Assembly: GCA_013043945.1 (NCBI GenBank)
Contig: JABEUW010000098.1
Coordinates: 1 to 8,017 of the forward strand
Direction: 5' to 3'
Length of the DNA stretch: 8,017 bases
DNA from: Vulcanimicrobiota bacterium
GTDB taxonomy: Bacteria; Vulcanimicrobiota; Vulcanimicrobiia; Vulcanimicrobiales; Vulcanimicrobiaceae
In this document: piece by piece, positions 1 to 6,076 of the stretch
Layout: every line of letters begins with the position of its first letter
How positions within the stretch are numbered: position 1 is the stretch's first letter
Notes under the pieces: generated by a model
The model's database searches: none
What the model was told of the DNA's origin: nothing
The model's input: the letters and a program-made list of their open reading frames with translations, nothing else
Position numbers and translations under genes: made by a program

Positions 1-750
1 ATCCTTGGGCGCGGCGGCGGCTCGTACGAAGATCTCTTCCCGTTCAACCGCGCGGAGGTCGTCCGTGCGATCGTTGCCGCGCGCACGCCGGTGCTGACGG
101 CGATCGGACATAGCGCGGATATTCACCTCGCCGACCTCGCTGCCGACGAACGGGCGAATACCCCGAGCCTCGCCGCAGACCGGGTGCTCGCAGGTTGGAT
201 GAAGGCGGCGGAGTGGCTGCCGAAGATGAACGAACGGCTCTTCAATGCAGCCGAACGTCGAATCGACTTCGCCGCGCGTGGGATCGAATCGCGCGCGCGC
301 ATGCTCGGCGACACGATAGCGCGCCGCCTTGCGACGAAGCAGAGCGCCTTGGTGCAACGAGAGCGCGCACTCGTCGCCCTCGATCCGCGCGCACGGCTCG
401 CCGGCCGAGCGGCGGCGATCGCGACCCGTAGCGAACAACTCTCTGCCGCTTCGGCGGCTCTGCTCCGCCGCGCGGGGACGCGGATGGATGCAAACAAGGA
501 GCGGCTTCCGGAGCGTCTCGATGGGCTCTTCGCGCGCAAACGTTCCCTCCTCGACCTCGCTGCTGCGGCGTTGCGCGGTGCCGACCCCAATGCGCCCTTG
601 CAGCGCGGGTACGCGATGGTTCTACGCGATGGTGCCGTCGTTCGGAATGCGGCTCAATTACGCGTCGGGGACGAAATTCGTGCGCGCTTCGGGCGCGGGT
701 CTGCCTCCGCCCGCATCGAAAGCATCGGAACTGAGGAGGGAAATGCATGA
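1..750 (+). CDS. xseA: Exodeoxyribonuclease VII large subunit, 5'-truncated by window edge
   Basis: Large, catalytic subunit of exonuclease VII, a cytoplasmic metal-independent nuclease that degrades single-stranded DNA from both ends and works with XseB. The frame is open from base 1, so 249 C-terminal residues are visible; the N-terminal OB-fold and the start of the catalytic domain are outside the window. Seen here: the family motif RGGGSYEDL (fragment residues 4-12), then GHSADIHLADLAADERANTP (36-55). This matches the usual GHExD...AD.RA.TP block and keeps the conserved His (37) and Asp (40); the Glu common after the His is Ser. A long Ala/Arg/Glu-rich helical region follows (about 60-190), as expected for the coiled-coil arm. 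The C-terminal LQRGYAMVLRDG...VGDEI segment is typical of the family. The stop codon overlaps the xseB start by 4 bp, indicating translational coupling. Identification is firm. Confidence 0.95.
   Translation: MLGRGGGSYEDLFPFNRAEVVRAIVAARTPVLTAIGHSADIHLADLAADERANTPSLAADRVLAGWMKAAEWLPKMNERLFNAAERRIDFAARGIESRARMLGDTIARRLATKQSALVQRERALVALDPRARLAGRAAAIATRSEQLSAASAALLRRAGTRMDANKERLPERLDGLFARKRSLLDLAAAALRGADPNAPLQRGYAMVLRDGAVVRNAAQLRVGDEIRARFGRGSASARIESIGTEEGNA
733..740 (+). promoter_or_regulatory. Strong Shine-Dalgarno for xseB inside the xseA 3' end
   Basis: The run GAGGAGGG ends 6 bases before the xseB ATG at 747. It lies within the last codons of xseA and supports the choice of 747 as the xseB start and efficient coupled translation of the two exonuclease VII subunits. 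Confidence 0.75.
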
Positions 751-950
751 ACGAACCCAGTGAGCGTTTCGAACAGAAGCTCGCCCGGATCGATGCGATC
801 GTAAAGGAGCTGGCGAACGAGCAGACGACGCTCGACCGTGGGGTCGCGCTCTTTCAAGAGGGTCGAGCGCTTATTACCGCCTGCGAGACGCTGCTCAAGG
901 GCGCGCAGGAGCAGGTCGATGCCTCGACGCGCGGCGAGGTAAAACCATGA
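747..950 (+). CDS. xseB: Exodeoxyribonuclease VII small subunit
   Basis: Small subunit of exonuclease VII, a short helical-hairpin protein that binds in several copies along the coiled-coil arm of XseA and is needed for activity. The 67-residue product is within the normal range for the family (about 60-85). It shows the expected pattern: FEQKLARIDAIVKELAN near residues 8-24, then a conserved L-x-x-G-V-A-L-F-x-E-G turn (TTLDRGVALFQEG, 27-39), and a second helix ending in LLKGAQEQV (48-56). The start is fixed by a GAGGAGGG ribosome site 6 bp upstream and by the ATGA overlap with the xseA stop. Its own stop overlaps the next gene's ATG in the same ATGA arrangement. Identification rests on motif pattern and position next to xseA. 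Confidence 0.93.
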   Translation: MNEPSERFEQKLARIDAIVKELANEQTTLDRGVALFQEGRALITACETLLKGAQEQVDASTRGEVKP

Positions 951-1180
951 GCGGCGGATGCTGCGCTTCATGTGGAGCGGCGTGTGCGGCCTCGGCGGCT
1001 TCATGTGCCGCATGCGGAGCGGCGGCCGCCGTCATCGCTGCCGAACGTGCGAGCGCCGGAAACGGCGCCTCAGGCATGCCGTTACCGGCTCGATCGGCGC
1101 TCAGCGTTCTTCTGATCGGCGTCGGCCTCGTGCTCATCGCGGCGGTTGCGGTGATTGCAGCTTCTTTCGCTCCGCACTAA
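947..1180 (+). CDS. Zinc-ribbon-like, single-pass membrane miniprotein of unknown function
   Basis: A 77-residue protein with two parts. The N-terminus has six cysteines (5, 6, 9, 13, 20, 23). Four fit the spacing of the small zinc-ribbon family, CxxCG-x9-CxxCG (Cys6, Cys9, Cys20, Cys23, each pair followed by Gly), but with nearly all other ribbon positions replaced by Ala or Ser. After a short linker, residues about 51-73 (ALSVLLIGVGLVLIAAVAVI and neighbours) form one hydrophobic segment long enough to cross the membrane, leaving only a few C-terminal residues. The ATG overlaps the xseB stop (ATGA), which supports a real, co-translated gene. Its TAA overlaps the stop of the opposite-strand MoaD/ThiS-like gene. 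Zinc binding and the membrane location are inferred. Low complexity makes a fortuitous reading frame possible, but the start overlap, ribbon spacing and clear membrane helix argue against it. No function is assigned. Confidence 0.7.
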   Translation: MSGGCCASCGAACAASAASCAACGAAAAVIAAERASAGNGASGMPLPARSALSVLLIGVGLVLIAAVAVIAASFAPH

Positions 1181-1473
1181 CCGCCGGCGATCGCACCGAT
1201 AATCAGGAGCGGTTCTCGTCCATCGACGACGGCATCGGGAAGCGGGCTCTCGATATCGGCGTGCGAAAGGTCGCTGTTACAGGCGTAAAAGCGCACCATC
1301 GGCCGGCGCTTCCGCTCTCCGTGGCTGAGGATCGTTCCGCGTAGCGCGGGGAAGCGCGCTTCGATGGCCGCGATAACGGCGGAGATCGTCGCTCCCTCGC
1401 CCGGATCGACTTCGAGCTCGCCGTTCACGTTTGCCAGCACCTTGAGGGCTGCCGGCAGAATCACGCGGATCAC
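1177..1473 (-). CDS. MoaD/ThiS-family ubiquitin-fold protein with C-terminal Gly-Gly
   Basis: A 98-residue small protein of the MoaD/ThiS beta-grasp superfamily, whose members carry sulfur as a C-terminal thiocarboxylate after activation by an E1-like enzyme. Seen here: an N-terminal beta strand (MIRVILPAALKVLA), a DPGEGATISAVIAAIEARFP segment (strand then helix, as in MoaD/ThiS), the block RRPMVRFYACNSDLSH, then PLPDAVVDGREPLLIIGAIAGG, whose last two residues are Gly-Gly exactly at the C-terminus. The start is GTG at 1473; its GTGA overlaps the TGA stop of the upstream BNR gene, so translation is probably coupled. An alternative GTG three codons later is possible. This subfamily is familiar next to Asp-box/BNR proteins rather than next to molybdopterin or thiamine genes, and none of those, nor a MoeB/ThiF-like activator, lies in this window. 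Family call is firm; the sulfur-carrier or conjugation role is inference. Confidence 0.88.
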   Translation of the reverse strand: MIRVILPAALKVLANVNGELEVDPGEGATISAVIAAIEARFPALRGTILSHGERKRRPMVRFYACNSDLSHADIESPLPDAVVDGREPLLIIGAIAGG

Positions 1474-2585
1474 GCGAACGTTTGTACCTCGACCGAGAGC
1501 ACCGGCGGAAGATCGCGAGCGATCGCGCTCCAGGAGTCGCCGCCATCGGGGGAGACGTAGATCTGCCCGCCCGTCGTACCGAAATAGATGCCGCAGGAGT
1601 CGAGCCGATCGACGGCCATTGCGTCGCGTAACACGTTGACGTAGCAATGCTCTTGTGGAAGGCCTTTGGTGAGCGCCTCCCATTCGTTGCCGCCGGTCGT
1701 GCTTCGGTAGACGCGTAGCGCGCCGTCAAGCGGGAAGTGTTCGCGGTCGCTCTTGATCGGAACGACGTAGAGCGTCTCGGGATCGTGCGCGTGGACGTCG
1801 ATGGCAAAGCCGAAATCCGTGGGGAGGTTCCCGCTAATTTCGTGCCACAGGTCGCCGGCGTTCTCGCTGCGCATCACATCCCAATGCTTTTGCATGAAGA
1901 GCACGTTCGGTTTTGCCGGATGCATGGCGAGCCGATGGACGCAATGGCCGACCTCCGCGTTGGGATCGGGAATATACTCCGATTGCAATCCGCGATTGAT
2001 CGGTAGCCAGGTCGTGCCGCCGTCATCGCTTCGGAATGCTCCGGCAGCCGAGATGGCGACGTAGAGTCGATTCGCGTTGCTTCGATCGAGGAGAATGGTA
2101 TGCAGGCACATGCCGCCCGCCCCGGGATGCCAGGTGGACCCCGTACTATGGTTCCGTAATCCGGAGAGTTCGCGCCAATGCTCGCCGCCGTCATCGGAAC
2201 GGAAGAGTGCTGCATCCTCGACTCCCGCGTACACGAGATCGGGGTCGAGCGGCGAAGGCTCGAGGTGCCAGACGCGCTTAAACTCCCACGGACGCGAAGA
2301 CCCGTCGTACCATTGGTGCGTTCCGCGAATGCCGTCGTACGCAAATTCGTTATTGACGCTCTCCCACGTTCGCCCGCCGTCGTTCGAGCGTTGAACGATC
2401 TGCCCGAACCAACTGTTACTCTGCGATGCGTAGAGACGCTGGGGATCGGCCGGCGAGCCGGCGATATGATAGATCTCCCAGCCCGCGAAGAATGGGCCGT
2501 CGATCTTCCAGCGGTCGCGCTTGCTATCGGCTTCGAGAATAAAGGCGCCTTTTTTCGTGCCGGCGAGAACTCGAACTCCACTCAT
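1470..2585 (-). CDS. Cytosolic Asp-box (BNR/sialidase-like) beta-propeller protein
   Basis: A 371-residue protein built from sialidase-type Asp-box repeats (S-x-D-x-G-x-x-W). Six are visible: SNDGGRTW (67-74), SDDGGEHW (130-137), SDDGGTTW (186-193), degenerate SENAGDLW (240-247), STTGGNEW (295-302) and SPDGGDSW (345-352). The regular spacing of about 50-63 residues implies a six-bladed propeller. Such proteins are often auto-named exo-alpha-sialidase or glycosyl hydrolase. I see no signal peptide and no recognisable sialidase catalytic set, so an enzymatic sialidase role is not supported. The start is ATG at 2585, 8 bp after a GGAGGA ribosome site; the frame stays open further upstream, but that would run into the divergent tlyA gene and lacks family sequence. 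The stop overlaps the MoaD/ThiS-like GTG, making a two-gene operon. Function unknown. Confidence 0.88.
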   Translation of the reverse strand: MSGVRVLAGTKKGAFILEADSKRDRWKIDGPFFAGWEIYHIAGSPADPQRLYASQSNSWFGQIVQRSNDGGRTWESVNNEFAYDGIRGTHQWYDGSSRPWEFKRVWHLEPSPLDPDLVYAGVEDAALFRSDDGGEHWRELSGLRNHSTGSTWHPGAGGMCLHTILLDRSNANRLYVAISAAGAFRSDDGGTTWLPINRGLQSEYIPDPNAEVGHCVHRLAMHPAKPNVLFMQKHWDVMRSENAGDLWHEISGNLPTDFGFAIDVHAHDPETLYVVPIKSDREHFPLDGALRVYRSTTGGNEWEALTKGLPQEHCYVNVLRDAMAVDRLDSCGIYFGTTGGQIYVSPDGGDSWSAIARDLPPVLSVEVQTFA

Positions 2586-2593
2586 ATCGAACT

Positions 2594-2599
2594 TCCTCC
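2594..2599 (-). promoter_or_regulatory. Shine-Dalgarno deciding the BNR gene start
   Basis: On the minus strand this reads GGAGGA, 8 bases before the ATG at 2585. It settles the start at 2585 although the same frame is open for more than 100 codons further upstream. Confidence 0.75.
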
Positions 2600-2637
2600 G
2601 TCGCGAGAGCCTGCGGCAGTAGCGAGCTTCCCTCCTG

Positions 2638-2666
2638 TTGACACGCCCAAGCGCATGGGAGAGCAT
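2638..2666 (+). promoter_or_regulatory. Possible sigma-70-type promoter for tlyA-nadK-recN
   Basis: A perfect consensus -35 hexamer TTGACA lies at 2638-2643 in the 109-bp gap between the divergent BNR and tlyA starts. A 17-bp spacer leads to GAGCAT at 2661-2666, which matches the -10 consensus at only three positions. Transcription would begin near 2673, about 20 bases before the tlyA ATG. The position is right but the -10 is weak, so this is a tentative call. I found no convincing promoter on the opposite strand for the BNR gene. Confidence 0.35.
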
Positions 2667-2694
2667 CGGCGAGCCCATCGCGAAGAAGTACGAT

Positions 2695-3483
2695 ATGAAA
2701 GGTACGCGACTCGACGATGCGGTCGCAGAGCAACTCGGGGTCTCGCGCTCGCATGCTCGGAGCCTCATCCTCGAGGGCCGCGTTCGCGTCGGCGGCGTGC
2801 CCGCGCAGAAAGCGGGGGCGAACGTGCCGCCGGGTGCAGAGATCGAGGTGCGTCGCCCGCGGCGTTTCGTCAGCAGAGGCGGCGAGAAGCTCGAAGCCGC
2901 GCTCGAGGCCTTCGCTCTCGATGTGGCCGGCGTACGCGCGCTCGATATTGGTGCTTCGACGGGCGGATTCACCGATTGTCTGCTCCAGCGCGGCGCGGCG
3001 CATGTGACCGCGCTCGATGTGGGATACGGTCAACTCGATTGGCGCCTGCGGAACGACCCGCGCGTCACGGTCATGGAACGGACGCACGCCCGCAATCTTC
3101 CTGCAGAGCATTTTGCGCTACCATTCGATCTCATCGTGATCGACGTTTCATTTATCTCGCTCCATACGATTCTCGCCTCGGCGATTCGTTTTCTCACGCC
3201 CGCCGGCAGAATCGTTGCGCTGGTAAAACCACAATTCGAAGCGGGGCGCGAACGGCTCGGGCGTGGCGGCGTGGTTCGCGATCCGGAGGTGCATCGCGCC
3301 GTCTTGCGCGAGGTGTTGGGCGCGGCGAGCGCCCTCGGGTTACCCCCTGCGGCACTGATCGCCTCGCCGCTCACCGGGCCCGCCGGCAATCGAGAGTTCC
3401 TCGTGGAGTTGCGGCGTTCGGGCGAATCGCTCGCCGAGGCACGAATCGACGAGGTCGTCGGCGAAGACCTCTCGGTACCATGA
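2695..3483 (+). CDS. tlyA: TlyA-family RNA 2'-O-methyltransferase (S4 domain + Rossmann methyltransferase)
   Basis: TlyA proteins methylate ribosomal RNA cytidines at the 2'-O position using S-adenosylmethionine; many are annotated as hemolysin A. The 262-residue product has the standard layout. An S4 RNA-binding domain spans about 5-60 (RLDDAVAEQLGVSRSHARSL). It is followed by FVSRGGEKLEAAL (58-70) and the SAM-binding motif LDIGASTGGFTDCLL (83-97). Further on come IDVSFISL (149-156), LVKPQFEAG (176-184) and GNREFL (231-236). The K-D-K-E catalytic tetrad expected from the mycobacterial enzyme would be Lys65, Asp150, Lys178 and Glu234, all present. The ATG at 2695 is chosen because the S4 domain begins right after it; an in-frame TTG at 2638 is part of the putative -35 box. 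The ribosome site is weak (AAGAAG). The stop overlaps nadK by 4 bp. It leads the tlyA-nadK-recN operon. Ribosomal target site not deducible from sequence. Confidence 0.93.
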   Translation: MKGTRLDDAVAEQLGVSRSHARSLILEGRVRVGGVPAQKAGANVPPGAEIEVRRPRRFVSRGGEKLEAALEAFALDVAGVRALDIGASTGGFTDCLLQRGAAHVTALDVGYGQLDWRLRNDPRVTVMERTHARNLPAEHFALPFDLIVIDVSFISLHTILASAIRFLTPAGRIVALVKPQFEAGRERLGRGGVVRDPEVHRAVLREVLGAASALGLPPAALIASPLTGPAGNREFLVELRRSGESLAEARIDEVVGEDLSVP

Positions 3484-4331
3484 AGACGCTCTCGTTCGCG
3501 CGGCGTTCGGTCGCCATCCACCTCTCGTCGCGCGAATCGGCGCACGCCTACGCGAAGCAATTCGTCGCGATGCTTGAGGCACGCTCGATCTCGTGCGTCG
3601 TTCTCGACGACCGAGCGGGCGATCCAGAGGCGCTCGCGCGCGTCGATCTTCTCGTGAGCATTGGAGGCGACGGCACGCTCTTGCGCGCGGCGCGGCGCGT
3701 CGTCGATCTCGGAATACCCATCCTCGGCATCAATACCGGGCGTTTGGGCTTTCTTACCGAGTTCGATAGCGACGATCCGCGGATAGTGCAACTTCCCGAT
3801 CTCCTCGATCGCGGCTTGCTGATCGAAGAGCGCGCCGCGCTCCAGGTGGAGGCGCGCGGCGAGAAACATTTCGCATTGAACGACGTCGTCGTGCGCAAGG
3901 GCGATATCGCGCGCGTCGTGCCGTTTCGCTTGCATCTCGACGATGAGGAGGCGGTCGGCGTCCCCGCCGACGGCATCTGCGTCTGCACGCCGACGGGATC
4001 GACGGCGTACTTTCTCTCCGCCGGCGGCTCGCTGATCTCTCCGCGGGTCGACGCCTTCGGCGTGGTGCCGTTGCTGCCGCATACGTTGTTCTCGCGCCCG
4101 CTCATCGTTGCCGGCGACGCACGCGTGACGATTCTCTGTGACGCCGATCTCGGCGGAGCGCACCTGGAGTGCGACGGCGATGTCGTGACCGAGATCGCGC
4201 CGAACGAGCCGGTGCTCGTCTATCGCTATCCGCGATTGGTCCGTTTCGCACGAGTCGAAGCGCTCCGATTCTTCGAGCGGCTCGAGGCGAAGCTTCGTTG
4301 GGGTGCCTCGATCGTCGAAACCGTCCGGTAG
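3480..4331 (+). CDS. nadK: NAD kinase
   Basis: Cytoplasmic enzyme that phosphorylates NAD to NADP using ATP or polyphosphate, the only route to NADP in most bacteria. The 283-residue product is of normal length. Visible motifs in order: SIGGDGTLL (60-68), containing the GGDGT signature with the catalytic Asp64; GINTGRLGFLTEF (83-95); FALNDVVVRKG (131-141), with the Asn-Asp pair that contacts NAD; and the glycine-rich CTPTGSTAYFLSAGGSLI (169-186). The ATG at 3480 overlaps the tlyA stop (ATGA); the same frame is open for hundreds of codons upstream through tlyA, but that extension has no family sequence. recN follows after 8 bp. The tlyA-nadK-recN order is well known in Actinobacteria and related lineages and reinforces the call. 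Confidence 0.96.
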   Translation: MKTLSFARRSVAIHLSSRESAHAYAKQFVAMLEARSISCVVLDDRAGDPEALARVDLLVSIGGDGTLLRAARRVVDLGIPILGINTGRLGFLTEFDSDDPRIVQLPDLLDRGLLIEERAALQVEARGEKHFALNDVVVRKGDIARVVPFRLHLDDEEAVGVPADGICVCTPTGSTAYFLSAGGSLISPRVDAFGVVPLLPHTLFSRPLIVAGDARVTILCDADLGGAHLECDGDVVTEIAPNEPVLVYRYPRLVRFARVEALRFFERLEAKLRWGASIVETVR

Positions 4332-4339
4332 GCGACCGC

Positions 4340-6076
4340 GTGCTACGATCGCTTCGCATCGAAAATTTCGCGCTCATCCGGAGCGCCGAGGTGGAATTCG
4401 GAGCGGGGCTCACCGCATTTACCGGCGAGACCGGCTCGGGGAAATCGATGCTCTTGGGCGCGCTCTCCTTCGCGTGCGGGATGCGGAACGATTCCGAGAG
4501 CATCGCGCGTCCGAACGAACGCACGCTGGTCACCTTGCGTCTCGACGCCGACCCGGAGTTGCTTTCGTGGCTTGCAGAGCGCGGGTACGAAATCGACGAA
4601 GACGAAGAGATCGCGCTCGAACGTGAAATCTCGCGGAGCGGAAAGAGTGCGGCTCGCATCTGCGGACGGAGCGCGAGCCTCGCGACCTTGCGCGAACTCG
4701 GTCGTGAGATCGTCGATATCGTCGGCCAGCACGAAGCGCAACGGCTCACCGCAGCGAGCTTTCAGCGAACGCTCCTCGACCGTTTCGGCGGCGCACCCTC
4801 GCTCGATGCGGCGGCTGCAGTCGCCGATGCCTACCGAGCGCTCCAAGAAGCGCGCGATCGGTATGCCGCACTCGACAGCGCGCGCCGAACGCAGCACGAG
4901 CGCGAAGCATTTTTGCGCGACGCACTCGCAGCGCTCGCTGCATTGCGCCCGCAACCGGGAGAATACGCGTCGATGCGCGAGCGCCGCAGCCTACTCGCGC
5001 ACGGCGAGCGCATCGCGGGCGCGTTGCGTGCCGCACACGAAGCGCTCCGCGGCGAGGAGGAATCGGCCGATCGTGCGATCGGTAGCGCCGATGCGGCGCT
5101 TCGTTCGGTCGCCTCACTCGCGCCGGAGATCGCCGGCTTGGCATCGCGCGTTGAAGCGTTGCAGGGAGAGCTCGTCGACGTGGCGCTCGAACTCGACCGC
5201 TCGCTCGAACGTCTCGAACGCGCTCCCGGCGAACTCGAATCGCTCGAATCGCGCGCTGCGGAGTTCGAACGTATCGCGCGTCTCTACGGAAACGGCGAGC
5301 CCGATGCGCTCGGCGCGCGCTGGGAAGAGCTACGCGAAGCTTCGGATCTGCTCGAAAGCGGCGAGGAACGCCTCGCGGCAGCGCGCGAGAACGAACGCGC
5401 CGCAGAGGGTGCTCTCGCGGCAGCCGACGAGCGTTTGCGCGCGGCGCGACGCGACGCCGCACGACGCCTCTGCGCGAGCGTCGAGGCGGAGTTCGCTGCA
5501 CTCTCGCTCGCCGGTGCCCGATTCGGCGTGGCCTTCGAAGCGCGCGGCGAGATTGGGGCGCAGGGAAGCGAGCGCACGATTTTCACCTTCTCTGCGAACG
5601 TCGGTGAACCCGAGCGCGCGCTGGCGAAGATCGCCTCGGGCGGCGAACGCTCGCGCGTGTTGCTCGCACTCGTGCTCGCGCTGGCGGCGGTGCGCCGCGG
5701 CGCGAGTTATGTTTTCGATGAGGTCGATGCAGGTATCGGTGGTGCGGTCGCAGCCGCCGTCGGCGAGCGTTTGGCTCGTTTAGCGAGCGACGCACAGGTA
5801 ATTTGCGTCACGCACCTCGCGCAGATCGCCGTGCACGCGCGCGCACAGGTGGTGCTGGAAAAAGTCGCCATCGGCGATACCGCGGCGATTGCCCTCTGCC
5901 CGGTCGACGCTCCGAGCGAACGTGAAAGCGAGATCGCCCGCATGCTCTCCGGCGAGCCGCATCGACAGGCGCTCGAACACGCGCGCGAGATGATCGCGCG
6001 CGCTGCGGAGTTCAGGGAATTTGGTGGATCTTCAGGACGTTCGTCCCGCCCGCGCCGACCGGCATCCCGGTCGTAA
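4340..6076 (+). CDS. recN: DNA repair protein RecN (SMC-like ATPase)
   Basis: RecN is a cytoplasmic SMC-like ATPase recruited to double-strand breaks, where it holds DNA ends and aids recombination. The 578-residue product shows LRSLRIENFALI at the start and Walker A GETGSGKS (29-36). A long Ala/Arg/Glu-rich coiled-coil region (about 150-380) follows, then the ABC signature SGGE (433-436) and Walker B YVFDEVDAGIGG (457-468). After that come VICVTHLAQIAVHA and a late EIARML motif, all in RecN order. The start is GTG at 4340, 8 bases after the nadK stop, with a weak GGTAGG ribosome site that overlaps that stop. E. coli RecN is about 553 residues; the extra length is an Arg/Ser-rich tail (about 558-578) encoded on the strand opposite the conserved 3' end of pyk. 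That tail probably arose by loss of an earlier stop and is unlikely to be functional. Confidence 0.95.
   Translation: MLRSLRIENFALIRSAEVEFGAGLTAFTGETGSGKSMLLGALSFACGMRNDSESIARPNERTLVTLRLDADPELLSWLAERGYEIDEDEEIALEREISRSGKSAARICGRSASLATLRELGREIVDIVGQHEAQRLTAASFQRTLLDRFGGAPSLDAAAAVADAYRALQEARDRYAALDSARRTQHEREAFLRDALAALAALRPQPGEYASMRERRSLLAHGERIAGALRAAHEALRGEEESADRAIGSADAALRSVASLAPEIAGLASRVEALQGELVDVALELDRSLERLERAPGELESLESRAAEFERIARLYGNGEPDALGARWEELREASDLLESGEERLAAARENERAAEGALAAADERLRAARRDAARRLCASVEAEFAALSLAGARFGVAFEARGEIGAQGSERTIFTFSANVGEPERALAKIASGGERSRVLLALVLALAAVRRGASYVFDEVDAGIGGAVAAAVGERLARLASDAQVICVTHLAQIAVHARAQVVLEKVAIGDTAAIALCPVDAPSERESEIARMLSGEPHRQALEHAREMIARAAEFREFGGSSGRSSRPRRPASRS

Noticed and set aside
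2630..2636. Second Shine-Dalgarno-like AGGAGGG on the minus strand upstream of the BNR gene
   Set aside because: No ATG, GTG or TTG start follows at a usable distance, so it is probably fortuitous.
2586..2972. Upstream in-frame extension of the BNR gene on the minus strand
   Set aside because: It lies antisense to tlyA, has no Asp-box or signal-peptide character, and the GGAGGA ribosome site at 2594-2599 points to the ATG at 2585.
2178..3479. Long open plus-strand frame upstream of nadK
   Set aside because: It runs antisense to the BNR gene and out of frame through tlyA, is Arg-rich with no family sequence, and is explained by high GC. Real NadK sequence begins at 3480.
3030..4163. 377-codon minus-strand open frame opposite tlyA and nadK
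   Set aside because: Composition is Arg/Ala/Glu-rich shadow of the well-supported genes on the other strand; no recognisable domain.
4746..5501. 251-codon Arg-rich minus-strand open frame opposite recN
   Set aside because: Extreme Arg content and position inside the RecN coiled-coil coding region mark it as a GC-driven shadow.
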